Part shown: positions 10,168 through 19,190 of the stretch, piece after piece | Numbering within the stretch: position 1 is the first letter of the stretch | How the letters are laid out: every line of letters begins with the position of its first letter | Source of the DNA: Hathewaya proteolytica DSM 3090 | GTDB taxonomy: Bacteria; Bacillota; Clostridia; Clostridiales; Clostridiaceae | Direction of reading: 5' to 3' | Length of the DNA stretch: 64,000 nt | NCBI RefSeq assembly: GCF_900142225.1 | Contig: NZ_FRAD01000008.1 | Span: 62,001-126,000, forward strand | Notes under the pieces: model-generated | Told to the model about the DNA's origin: nothing | Databases searched by the model: none | What the model saw: only the letters and a program-made list of their open reading frames with translations | Position numbers and translations under genes: made by a program

Positions 10168-10196
10168 ATGGTGTATATGTAAAAAATATACACCAT
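10168..10196. promoter_or_regulatory. Perfect 11-bp inverted repeat between operon end and terminator
   Basis: ATGGTGTATAT at 10168-10178 and its exact complement at 10186-10196 flank a 7-base loop. There is no T-tract, so it looks more like an operator or a mRNA 3'-end stabiliser than a terminator; which one is unknown. Confidence 0.35.
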
Positions 10197-10204
10197 AAAG
10201 AATG

Positions 10205-10243
10205 AAAAACCTTCCTAAATATTATAAAAGGAAGGTTTTTTTT
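10205..10243. terminator. Intrinsic terminator, probably bidirectional
   Basis: A 10-bp stem (AAAACCTTCC and its complement) is followed by eight T residues on the plus strand and preceded by A residues that serve the minus strand. It ends the ABC operon and the convergent GNAT gene. Confidence 0.8.
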
Positions 10244-10264
10244 GCATAGAATTGGTCATGAAGC

Positions 10265-10768
10265 TTATGCTACAATTTTTAAAAAATCTCTCATGGTAAG
10301 CATATATTTGACTTCGTTGTCTAGTTTTTTTACTTCTTTAAATCCAACTTTCTTAAAAGCACGGCGAGATCTTATATTTTCAAATTTAATATTGGCAATG
10401 ACGCTATTTACTCGCCACGTAAAAAATGCTTCCTTTAAACCTTCTAGTATAGCTGCTTTACCTAGGCCCAGTCCCCAAAGCTCACGTTCTCCAATAGCTA
10501 TAACTATTTCTGCATCAGAACCCTTGGGAACTAATCTTATGAAACCAATGGAATCATCCTCATTGGTAATGATATAAAAACTACTATTATTATTAAAAAG
10601 GTGTGTAAGTATAGGCATGTTTACAGTATTTATAGCGTTTTCAATGCTTCTGCTAGCATTTCTATCTTCATTTAAATACTGCGTAACTTCAGTGTCTCTG
10701 AGCCAGTCAATTATTTTATAAGCGTCAGGCCTATATACTTCCTGTCGCAGAGATATATCGCTTTTCAT
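10265..10768 (-). CDS. GNAT-family N-acetyltransferase
   Basis: A 167-residue protein of the RimJ/RimL-like acetyltransferase type. The acetyl-CoA site region shows IGERELWGLGLGKAAILEGLKEAFF (split here as IGERELWGLGLG then KAAILEGL), followed by NIRSRRAFKKVGFKEV, the usual last motif of the fold. Such enzymes transfer acetyl groups to protein N-termini, amines or small molecules; the substrate is not visible. GGAGG lies before the ATG. It is a single gene between two terminators. Confidence 0.85.
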   Translation of the reverse strand: MKSDISLRQEVYRPDAYKIIDWLRDTEVTQYLNEDRNASRSIENAINTVNMPILTHLFNNNSSFYIITNEDDSIGFIRLVPKGSDAEIVIAIGERELWGLGLGKAAILEGLKEAFFTWRVNSVIANIKFENIRSRRAFKKVGFKEVKKLDNEVKYMLTMRDFLKIVA

Positions 10769-11068
10769 CTAAAATTCCTCCAAAACATTTATAATTATAA
10801 GGGAAATAATTCTACTATTTCAATGCCAATTAATAATCATTGTACTATTATCATAAATATTAGTAAAACTGTATGATTGTATTTAATAGCATTTAAATAA
10901 AGAAACTGCTGTTTCTCAATACTTTTCTTCAATTACCATATACATACCATTTAAAATAACCATTACCATTTAAAATAATCAGTGGAATTTAATTAAATTA
11001 AGTTGTATTTAATGACAAAAAAACACGCAAGCTACATTAGTGTTGTAATTTACGTGTTTGGATAGAAT
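10769..11068. other. 300-bp intergenic region with a short tandem repeat
   Basis: It contains two copies of the sequence TACCATTTAAAATAA in near tandem (about 10944-10980) and the 3' hairpin of the epimerase gene at about 11020-11060 (AAACACG paired with CGTGTTT). It must also contain the promoter of the GNAT gene. I see no gene. Confidence 0.4.
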
Positions 11069-12229
11069 TTATTTAATTATTTCTGGTGAAAAATCTTCTG
11101 GTTTTTCCAGTGTAAGTTTGTAATAATATAATATACTGTCTGCAATTCGCTTAGAAGCATTGCCATCACCATAAGGATTTACAGCATTAGACATGGAGTC
11201 ATATTCCTTTTTGTCTGTAATCAAAGTAGAGGCAGTGTGGAAAATTTCTTCCTTGTCAGTGCCAACAAGCTTCACGGTACCAGCCTTTACAGCCTCAGGT
11301 CTTTCTGTAGTATCTCTCATGACTAAAACTGGTTTTCCCAGGTGGGGAGCTTCTTCTTGAATACCACCGGAATCTGATAAAATCATATAGGATTTATTCA
11401 TAAGATTATGTGTTTCCTTTAAATCTAGTGGAGGAAGCAGATGGACATTGTTTGTATTGCCAAGTATAGATTTCGCTGTATTTTGTACCAACGGATTTAG
11501 GTGTACAAGGTACACAACTTCTACGTCTTCATATGCATCCGCTATATTTTTCAGAGCATGACAGATATTTTCTAATGGCGCACCTAGGTTTTCACGTCTG
11601 TGAGCTGTGACCATAAGAACTTTTTTATTTTCAAAATCTATATTTTTTAGCGTTTCATTTTCAAAAACATAATCCTGTTCCACGGTGGATTTCATGGCAT
11701 CAATTACTGTATTACCCGTGATGAAGATATTGTCCTTTATGTTTTCACGTAAAAGATTTTCTTTGGAGGTTATGGTAGGTGCAAAATGAAGGTCGCAAAG
11801 ATGACCTGTGAGCACACGGTTTATTTCCTCAGGGAAAGGTGAATATTTATTGTAGGTTCTAAGTCCTGCTTCCACATGACCTATGGTAATTTTGTTGTAA
11901 AATCCTGATAGTGCAGATGCAAAGGTGGTAGTTGTATCACCGTGGACAAGAATTAAATCTGGTCTGTAGTCTGCAAATATTTTATCAAGCTCTTCCAAAA
12001 TACTGGTGGTAATAGTGGTTAGAGTCTGTTTATTTTTCATGATATTTAAATCATAATCGGGTGTAAGCTTGAAGAGTTCAAGGACCTGATCTAGCATTTG
12101 CCTATGTTGTGCTGTAACGCATATTTTACACTGAAATTCGTTTCTTTCCTGTAATTCCTTTATTAAAGGACACATTTTTATGGCTTCAGGTCTTGTGCCG
12201 AATATAGCCATGGCTTTGATTGGTTTCAT
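11069..12229 (-). CDS. wecB: UDP-N-acetylglucosamine 2-epimerase (non-hydrolysing)
   Basis: This 386-residue protein starts with the family signature MAIFGTRPEAIKMCPL and contains VHGDTTTTFASALSGFY, HVEAGLRTYNKYSPFPEEINR, TAHRRENLG and the nucleotide-binding SDSGGIQEEAP. It interconverts UDP-GlcNAc and UDP-ManNAc in the cytoplasm, supplying ManNAc for teichoic acid linkage units or surface polysaccharide. Length is that of the family. It is transcribed alone here, away from other wall genes. In Firmicutes it is also called mnaA. Confidence 0.95.
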   Translation of the reverse strand: MKPIKAMAIFGTRPEAIKMCPLIKELQERNEFQCKICVTAQHRQMLDQVLELFKLTPDYDLNIMKNKQTLTTITTSILEELDKIFADYRPDLILVHGDTTTTFASALSGFYNKITIGHVEAGLRTYNKYSPFPEEINRVLTGHLCDLHFAPTITSKENLLRENIKDNIFITGNTVIDAMKSTVEQDYVFENETLKNIDFENKKVLMVTAHRRENLGAPLENICHALKNIADAYEDVEVVYLVHLNPLVQNTAKSILGNTNNVHLLPPLDLKETHNLMNKSYMILSDSGGIQEEAPHLGKPVLVMRDTTERPEAVKAGTVKLVGTDKEEIFHTASTLITDKKEYDSMSNAVNPYGDGNASKRIADSILYYYKLTLEKPEDFSPEIIK

Positions 12230-12338
12230 ATATTATCACTTCCTTGGAATTAATACATATTAACTTTATATTATCATAGGTAGTATAATAAAGAAAGTAA
12301 TATGAAAAATTAAATGGTATAGATATATAGGAAAGGAA

Positions 12339-12833
12339 ATGAAATATAATATGGAATCTCTTGAGAACAAGGTAGCAGAAATGCTCATACGTAAAAATTT
12401 AACTATCGCCACAGCAGAATCGTGTACCGGAGGCTATGTAGCGGGGACACTGATAAATTATCCAGGCATATCTAGCGTGTTTAAGGAAGGATTCGTTACA
12501 TATACCGAGGAAGCAAAAATGAAACGCCTTGGTGTAAAAAAAGATACTCTAGAAAAATACACCGTGGTAAGTAGTGAAGTGGCAGAAGAAATGGCTGAGG
12601 GGGTAGCAAAGGCAGCAGGTGCAGATATTGGAGTATCCACTACAGGTATAGCTGGCCCAAGTGGTGGTACAAAAACACAACCTGTGGGACTTGTATATAT
12701 AGCTGTATGCTTCCATGGCAAATGTCATAGCAAAAAGCTAAATTTAACTGGAAATCGTCAGGAAGTTAGAAGAGAAGCAGTGATGGAAGTATTGGAACTT
12801 GTGATGAACATAATATTGAATACTGAAAAATGA
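12339..12833 (+). CDS. CinA C-terminal domain protein (PncC-type NMN amidohydrolase)
   Basis: A 164-residue single-domain protein with ATAESCTGGYVAGTL near residue 22, STTGIAGPSGGT near 106 and KPVG-like QPVGLVYIA. This is the stand-alone C-terminal domain of CinA (YgaD/PncC), which deamidates nicotinamide mononucleotide to nicotinic acid mononucleotide in NAD recycling. The N-terminal ADP-ribose pyrophosphatase domain of full CinA is absent. The ribosome-binding site AGGAAAGG is close to the first ATG; a start four codons later is possible. Confidence 0.88.
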   Translation: MKYNMESLENKVAEMLIRKNLTIATAESCTGGYVAGTLINYPGISSVFKEGFVTYTEEAKMKRLGVKKDTLEKYTVVSSEVAEEMAEGVAKAAGADIGVSTTGIAGPSGGTKTQPVGLVYIAVCFHGKCHSKKLNLTGNRQEVRREAVMEVLELVMNIILNTEK

Positions 12834-12893
12834 TTTGTCATATAATGTCGAAAAATGTAATACGAAACAACAAGTAGTGTATGGGGTAATTTA

Positions 12894-12922
12894 TTTACAA
12901 TTGTACATATTCAGTATATACT
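12894..12922 (+). promoter_or_regulatory. Sigma-A-type promoter for the small exported protein
   Basis: TTTACA at 12894-12899 and TATACT at 12917-12922 are separated by exactly 17 bp and lie 35 bp upstream of the next start codon. Confidence 0.6.
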
Positions 12923-12957
12923 TAATTTAGACAAAAAATTAAGTATTAAGGGGGAAA

Positions 12958-13305
12958 ATGAAAATGAAAGGGAAAAAGAAAAGAATTAGTAAGGTTTTTA
13001 TAACAATGATTGTAGCTACAATACTTATACCTACAATTGCTTACGCCGCTGAAAGTTGTCCATTTTGGAGTAAATATTACAACAAAGTATCAGGGCATGA
13101 ATTTCAAGAACAATTTTATGATGCGAGATACCGATTGATAGATTCAGGTAAAGAACCTTTTGAAGTTTATCTTGGGAATGGTGTATATGATACATTGTAT
13201 AGAAAGTATGAAAAATATGAAGGAAAGGAAATAAAGGGCTGTGCTTGTGGAAAACAAACAATAAGAACATGGACAACTAAAATTTACATTAAAGAAGAAT
13301 TTTGA
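12958..13305 (+). CDS. Small exported protein of unknown function
   Basis: A 115-residue protein with a classical Sec signal peptide: basic start, hydrophobic core ITMIVATILIPTIAYA, and a cleavage site after AYA (about residue 31). The mature part has about 84 residues with a CACG motif near the end and many aromatic residues. No family recognised. It has its own promoter. The ATG at 12964, 9 bases after GGGGG, is an alternative start. Confidence 0.65.
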   Translation: MKMKGKKKRISKVFITMIVATILIPTIAYAAESCPFWSKYYNKVSGHEFQEQFYDARYRLIDSGKEPFEVYLGNGVYDTLYRKYEKYEGKEIKGCACGKQTIRTWTTKIYIKEEF

Positions 13306-13389
13306 TATTGTTAATTACCACATTAATTTATCCACGTAGTTGGTCAGATATATCAAATATTTACTTTATAAATAAATTAAGTAGAGTTT

Positions 13390-14492
13390 TCAGTCAGCAC
13401 TACTTAAAATATTTATCTCATTTAATGGCTTCCAGTAGTTATATGGATGAGGATGTAGAAAGTTATAAGAGGCAACCCAAAGAGAAACTCCATAAAGTTC
13501 ACCATCTTCGCTTCCATAACTGCAGGTGTTGCTATAATAAGATTTGAAGGTGCGGTTAAGCAGTTCTATTACTTGCTTAATCCAACGAAATTCAGTGGAT
13601 ATATCATCATCATTGGTGAGTCCTATAACCTGAGTAACATCAAAGTCCCAACCATTCACTAGTTTGCACTGCTGTCTTGTAAGCGGATAGGAACTATAAC
13701 CGTCTGCAATGAATTTTAATACTTTATGAGGAAAGCTTTTAAACTTCTCAAAAGCCATAATCATAGCTAATATACATGGACCTACAGAACGGGCAATCCG
13801 TACTTGATAGCCTAAGATAGAATTCTTGTAAGGCATGCACTGTCTAGTAGATAGTTTAAGATTAACGTGATAAGTAAGGCAAGTTCCATAATATGAGCAT
13901 TGAACTTCTGATACTTAAAGTTAATTGCTCTAGAAGGAAGCCCGTGTAAATCCGTCTTAAAGAAATCTATGGTAAATTCACGATAGATGTAGTGAAGTTT
14001 GTACTTATGTTTATCAGAATAACTTAAGTCCTTAGGCAATTTCTCTAAGTTCTTGCGGTAGTAGGAACACTTAGAATTAACACATTTATGTATTCTAAAG
14101 TGCTTACGGTCTTTCTTAGGTGTTAAAATATGTCCACAATAAGGACAACGCAAAGTAAGGGGGTTACTATAGACATTTGTTTCGTTAAATAACTCCCCAC
14201 ATACTTTGCACTGATATTGACCTTTAGAACTATTATTTTTGTAAATGTATTTATGCGGAGCACCACAACGAGGGCGTACTGTAGATTCATTAACTTTTGA
14301 ACCTTCAGACCTACGATTTACTGTCTTAACAGTTTTTATGTATTTATGTGTGTAATAAGCTAAAAGCAATCGATAATCAACGGGTTTTGGATTAAAGATC
14401 TTAGGCAGTTTATCTACTTTGAACTTTTGATATTCTGGACTATGCGAATCCTCAAAAGCCCATTGCCTAAGAGGAATATATTTAGTAACTAA
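13390..14492 (-). pseudogene. Degraded DDE transposase with N-terminal zinc ribbons
   Basis: Two pieces in different frames belong to one broken transposase. The part in 13812-14492 contains PLRQWAFEDSHSPEYQKF, two zinc-ribbon-like CxxC pairs (CKVCGE, CPYCGH) and LHYIYREFTIDFF. The part in 13390-13836 contains SILGYQVRIARSVGPC, KFIADGYSSYPLT, VTQVIGLTNDDDISTEFR and LNRTFK. From what I know of this clostridial transposase family, about 70-130 residues holding the first catalytic Asp are missing between them. The 5' end is fused in frame to another transposase. It cannot encode an active enzyme. Confidence 0.7.
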
Positions 14493-15851
14493 ACTTTCCC
14501 AGCAAATATTTCGCAACAAAGCCTGAATAAATGGGGCTTGAGATAGCATCCATTCAGTAACTTTACTTTTAATCAGAGATGTGATATCTGCTGACAATGT
14601 TGAAATATGTTTCACAAACAAATCCATCAGGCTTTGCAATGAATTAGATAACTCCATATCCTGTATATCTTCACAGAACATGAAAAATAATTCGCCATAC
14701 GTCTTCTGGTCATTTTCGTTTCGACGAATCCATGCTAGAATGATATATCTGGTAAATACAATGACTGTATGGCTTACCATTGCACCATAATTATGGCTCT
14801 GAAATTCAGTGCCTAACTTCATGAAAGATTTAGAAGATTTAAAGAAACATTCGATAGACCATCTGTTTCCATAAATACGTACGATTTCTTCATCTGCAAG
14901 TGAGCAGTTCGTGCTTAAGATATATAAGCATTCACTTTTCTTGTTGTGATTTCGTACAAATACAATCTTTACAGGTATTCCTGTTTTGGTCGTAACCACC
15001 AATGAGCCGAAGATATTTCTGGCGCCTTCATCAAAGCATACAAATTTCTTTAATTCAGGAAGTGTGTATTGCTTTCCGTTGTAGGCGTAACGTTGTTTTA
15101 ATTGCTTCACCATTCCAATAACATCAATGCCTGTGGCAAGGACTTCCTTTATCATTGGTTCTGTAGTAAACCATGTATCCATAAGGACATAATCAGCTTT
15201 GATGCCAGCATTTAAAGCATCTTTAACCAAAAGGACAGCAGCGTCTGTTTTGTGCATCATGCTTTCTTTACGAAATTTGTAACCATTTGTACGATGATCA
15301 ATTTGATTAGAAATTTCATTATAACGATTACTCTCATTAGCAGAAGAAAGCATGTTGAACCCGGTGGGGATAAAGCTATACCCATCAGACCACCCAAGTG
15401 TAAGAAGTGTAAATCCCTTTTGATATTTGTGTTCAACATGGTCAAATACGCGAGCAAGCAATTCAACTGATTTGATACGATTAGGTTTGATTACAGAATC
15501 ATCCCAAATAAGGACTTTTACTCTTTCTGGTCTGATAAGTGCATCAAATACTGTTGCAACCTTAGTTGCTAGGAGCAAAAGAAACTTGCTCCAGTTATAG
15601 GACGTTTCATTCCAAAAACGATAGTACGTATTCTTTGAAACAGCCTGATCTTTATGTTTAGAATTCAGGAAACGAAAAAGATTCTTTCCTTGAAAGACTA
15701 ACAGAAGTAAAAACTGTAATACATCATAAGCAGAAATTCCGCAAGATTTAGTAATGTTGGATTTACGCATCAGTTTTCCGATTTGTAGTTCTCTTATTGC
15801 ATCAGAAAATTTATTTGGGGTATGGTCATTTTGGTTCATTTGATTTATCAT
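14493..15851 (-). mobile_element. IS4-family transposase, 3' end fused to another transposase remnant
   Basis: About 453 codons show IS4-type features: first catalytic Asp in VKVLIWDDSVIKPNR, second in DYVLMDTWFTT, and the glutamate region YGNRWSIECFFKSSK. The family's usual C-terminus (a Cys-Trp-Glu-Ser ending) falls at 14493, but there is no stop codon there and the frame runs on into an unrelated transposase, giving a single 679-codon frame. The fusion shows that the right part of the IS has been lost. Only one recognisable end region remains, upstream of the start codon. Activity is unlikely but the catalytic residues are present. Confidence 0.75.
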
Positions 15852-16257
15852 AAGATTAGCACCTTTTCTTTGTATTTTAATGGTTGTGGTAATCTTATTA
15901 TACCAAAGAATTGGTGCTATTTTAATGTCAATGAACCAATAAAAACAATAAATTTGCTTGGAAAATCAAGCATTCTCGCCGGTTATGCTGGGGGGAAAGT
16001 TGAGTTAGTAATAAAACTAATTGTTTAATAAATTTATTTTATATTAAATATATGACAGCAAATAAGTTATAATTGAATTTATAACAATGACATTTTCTTT
16101 CTGTTGTTTTTTGTTTTTGACAATTTAATTATAAAAGAAAAAGGGGGGCATTGTTTTTTTGTTTAAAAAACTTTGTAACCCTTGATATATAAAGAAAAAG
16201 TAAAAAATATAATGTAAAAAGCTTTACACTAACGAATTTAAAACGGGGGATGAGAAT
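15852..16257. promoter_or_regulatory. IS-end hairpin and promoter region of the second binding protein
   Basis: 15857-15872 and 15904-15919 form an inverted repeat (14 of 16 positions), placed upstream of the transposase start, as IS leaders often have to block read-in. Further right, a TATAAT at 16208-16213 is followed at once by a near-palindrome TGTAAAAAGCTTTACA at 16213-16228, where a repressor would cover the start of transcription of the gene at 16258. A run of G (16144-16148) lies in between. No other gene seen. Confidence 0.45.
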
Positions 16258-17643
16258 ATGAAAAAGAAAATAATAGCAGTTATGGTGTTACTAGTATATG
16301 TTTTAACTATCGTTGGGTGTGGGAAATCTGATATTAATAATTCAAAGGATAAAGTCCAAATTTGGAGTTATAAGGATGAAATTGAAACTGGAAAATCTGA
16401 GTATACATTAGAACTTATAAGTAAAGCTAGAAATTATTGCAATAATAATAATATCCCATATGAAATGTGTAGTTATAGTTCAAAAGATATGTCAAAGAAT
16501 GATTATGTGTTAAAGAGAAATCTTAGCATATCCAAGGGAAACAGTATTTGTATTGGAGATATGATGGAGATGGAACAGTGCCCTAAACAACATGCAGACT
16601 ACTCAAAAATTCCAAACTATTCTAATATAAATGAGTCTTTTAAAGGGTTTAGATATATACCGTTGGATATAAATTTAAAGATTAGATTAATTAACAGAGA
16701 GTTGTTGGATATATATAATTTAAAGTATAATAATGAGTTTATAAATGACAGTGAGTACTATGAAATTATATTGTCTCTTATTGAAGAAGGGGCTTCGCTG
16801 AGTATAGAGGAAGATTTTAGCGATTTGGGCATTGTAGATATATTTCCAGAAGAGTATTTAAAAACACTTATAAGGTGTAGTGAACCTTCATACACGGATA
16901 TTGGCAAAAAAAATTATGATAAGGAATCATATAAAAAATTGTACAAGGGAATTATAATTAAATTTATTAATAAGTACAAAAATCAAATTAAAAATAAGGT
17001 TGTTTGGGCTGATTGGGATACGAGAAATATAAAAGACGGAAAAACGGGAAAAAATTTTGATGAATATGAGATGGTAAATTTCACCGATATATGGAACACT
17101 AATAACCATATTACATTAGATATTGATTTTGAAAAATATGTTCCTTCATATAATATTAGAAGTAGTAAATATTGTATATATATGAGTGAAAAAGTCACTA
17201 ATAATAAAGCCTATGACCTTGTAAATTATTTGATAAGTGAGGAGGCTTTGATGGATGGTAAAATGTATAATTTTTTGTATCCTACTTTTAAGTACAAAGA
17301 ATTATATAAGGACATTGGATATGATGCTAATGGAAAATATATAGGTAGTAAAAAATATTTTACGGAAGAGATTATGGAACAAAGAGGATATACCAATGGT
17401 ACCAAAGGTGGTATGAGAAAAATCCAGGAATCTGTATACAAAAATATTTTAGAAGGACCTTCAAAACAAACACAAAAAGAAATTGAAAAAGAGATAAATA
17501 AAGTAGTGAGCGATGATTGTAGGTTCAGAATAACATCTAGATTGTACAGGCTAGCAGGTGAAAAGATTAAAAATAATGATCTTGATTTGGATAAAGAATT
17601 AGAAAAATTCCTAAATGAGCTCAGGTTAGAATATGGGGTATAG
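16258..17643 (+). CDS. Extracytoplasmic solute-binding lipoprotein, intact paralogue of the frameshifted gene
   Basis: A 461-residue lipoprotein with signal peptide and lipobox TIVGC (Cys near residue 21). It aligns over its full length with the two frames at 3977-5349, so it is a paralogue of the ABC operon's binding protein. A GGGGGA ribosome-binding site precedes the ATG. It has no permease genes of its own nearby, so it may serve the transporter at 5381-8091, possibly replacing the broken copy. The ligand is unknown; it is highly divergent from well-known sugar-binding proteins. Confidence 0.75.
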   Translation: MKKKIIAVMVLLVYVLTIVGCGKSDINNSKDKVQIWSYKDEIETGKSEYTLELISKARNYCNNNNIPYEMCSYSSKDMSKNDYVLKRNLSISKGNSICIGDMMEMEQCPKQHADYSKIPNYSNINESFKGFRYIPLDINLKIRLINRELLDIYNLKYNNEFINDSEYYEIILSLIEEGASLSIEEDFSDLGIVDIFPEEYLKTLIRCSEPSYTDIGKKNYDKESYKKLYKGIIIKFINKYKNQIKNKVVWADWDTRNIKDGKTGKNFDEYEMVNFTDIWNTNNHITLDIDFEKYVPSYNIRSSKYCIYMSEKVTNNKAYDLVNYLISEEALMDGKMYNFLYPTFKYKELYKDIGYDANGKYIGSKKYFTEEIMEQRGYTNGTKGGMRKIQESVYKNILEGPSKQTQKEIEKEINKVVSDDCRFRITSRLYRLAGEKIKNNDLDLDKELEKFLNELRLEYGV

Positions 17644-17659
17644 AATTTTAAATCTTATA

Positions 17660-17702
17660 AAAAACAGGTGTATGCGTGAGTTGGCATACATCTGTTTTTT
17701 AT
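17660..17702. terminator. Intrinsic terminator
   Basis: AAAACAGGTGTATGC pairs with GCATACATCTGTTTT (one G-T pair) and a T run follows. It ends the binding-protein gene. Confidence 0.75.
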
Positions 17703-17737
17703 ATGTGGCTCTTTTGGCAATGGCAGTGATGGAAAAT

Positions 17738-18973
17738 CTAGTTTTTAAGTTTTGGCAAAATTAAATCCTTTATATATACTATGGGATATTTAATGCTGCC
17801 TTCTTCAAATTCTAATTGTGTAGAGGCAAGTTTCATAAGGGACAAGATGTCTTTTTGGGCAAATTCGCTACAATATTCGCAAAGTAGAGCGCATATACCG
17901 CCATAATATGCACAGGCTGTGGAGACACAGCATATTTTGCAATAATTTTCGTGCAGATATGAGGGGTATGTGGCTTTGCCTTCTCTTTCAGGTATGAAAT
18001 TTCTATTTAGATTTAAAGTGTACATATTATTGCAAGGACCTAGAAAATCAGGCTTGTTTTTCTTTCTACAAACACCTATAGAGGAAAACTCATGTAATTT
18101 AGGTGGGTGAAGGCTAGAAAGTCCGCCTACTGTGATTATATTTTTCAGAGAAGCCATACCTAAAATCGGATTACAAGTGTTTCTATTGCTACCTGCTGGA
18201 GCAATAATTGTTACTCCTGCTGCTACAATTTTATCAAATAGTTCTTGAAAAAGATCTAAGAGAAAGTTGTCAAAGCTTAGTTCTTCAAAGGGAAGGAGAA
18301 GAACCTTGATTTTGTATTCCAATGCATGATTAAGTACCAGTTGAATTCCATATAAAATATCACCTATAAAGCCTTTGCCATTAGAATCGAAAGCTTTCAC
18401 AGAATACAGGTTACACCTTGGGGCAATTCCACGTATGAGGCTGTTAGAGCTAATGCCGTTGCCACCTATAATCCCACTTAAATATGTTCCCATACCATTG
18501 TCATCGTAAGTGTAGGTATATTTATTTATAAGATCCACAGATTTAATGATTCTATATTCAGGGCTTGTCAAATCCTTGTTGGGGTAAATTCCCGTGCTGA
18601 CAAATGCCACGGTGATTCCCTTGCCATTGAGGGAAAAGTCATTTTTTACATTTAAAGGTCTGATATATATGTTTTGTTCTTCCAAAGAAACTGATTCTTT
18701 TGTCAATGGCAGTGACATGGCATATGAATCTAGTGTGATATAAGAAACTTCGGGGTACTCTGTGAGTCTTTCAATATATCTAGGACTAACTATAGCACAA
18801 ATACAATTAATATCATTAATAATATGGAGCACTTCATTCTTTGAGCGCTGAATTTTTTTTGCCATATTTTCAAGCAGTGATGTACATTTTATAAGAACTC
18901 TATACTTACCGTAGATGCAATTTTTCATACAAATTTGCAAGTTGGGACTAATTTTATTTTTTAAATTAAACAC
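17738..18973 (-). CDS. Subtilisin-fold (S8) protein lacking catalytic Asp and His
   Basis: A 411-residue protein with a subtilase layout: ITVAFVSTGIYPNKDL (residues ~131-146), DDNGMGTYLSGIIGGNG (~178), RGIAPRCNLYSVKAFDSNG, VTIIAPAGSN, NIITVGGLSS and CCVSTACAYYGGICALL near residue 355. In active S8 enzymes the first motif has D before TG (here S) and the second reads HGTH (here MGTY), so both the catalytic Asp and His are replaced; the Ser of the third motif aligns with S in CVS. It should be a pseudoprotease. No signal peptide. Clostridia have precedent in the spore-germination Csp pseudoproteases, but I do not assign this role. Confidence 0.8.
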   Translation of the reverse strand: MFNLKNKISPNLQICMKNCIYGKYRVLIKCTSLLENMAKKIQRSKNEVLHIINDINCICAIVSPRYIERLTEYPEVSYITLDSYAMSLPLTKESVSLEEQNIYIRPLNVKNDFSLNGKGITVAFVSTGIYPNKDLTSPEYRIIKSVDLINKYTYTYDDNGMGTYLSGIIGGNGISSNSLIRGIAPRCNLYSVKAFDSNGKGFIGDILYGIQLVLNHALEYKIKVLLLPFEELSFDNFLLDLFQELFDKIVAAGVTIIAPAGSNRNTCNPILGMASLKNIITVGGLSSLHPPKLHEFSSIGVCRKKNKPDFLGPCNNMYTLNLNRNFIPEREGKATYPSYLHENYCKICCVSTACAYYGGICALLCEYCSEFAQKDILSLMKLASTQLEFEEGSIKYPIVYIKDLILPKLKN

Positions 18974-19114
18974 AGGAAACCTCCATTAATCAGTGCCTAC
19001 ATTATTTTATACATAACATTGAAATTTCGTGCAGAGTTTTTGAAAATCGCAAACGATTAATTTCAAGGATAGATAATACTTATAAATATGCAAAAAACTA
19101 TTTAAAAAAGAAAT

Positions 19115-19143
19115 TTGACAAACAATTCTAACAAATATATAAT
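19115..19143 (+). promoter_or_regulatory. Consensus sigma-A promoter
   Basis: TTGACA at 19115-19120 and TATAAT at 19138-19143 are separated by exactly 17 bp, a perfect match to the vegetative consensus, 48 bp before the gene at 19191. Confidence 0.8.
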
Positions 19144-19190
19144 AACAAATGTTGTACAACGGTATTATATGATTTTGAGGAGATGTAAGG

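Noticed and set aside
13302..13547. Plus-strand frame through the transposase remnant
   Set aside because: It lies opposite the degraded transposase, has no ribosome-binding site and no family resemblance.
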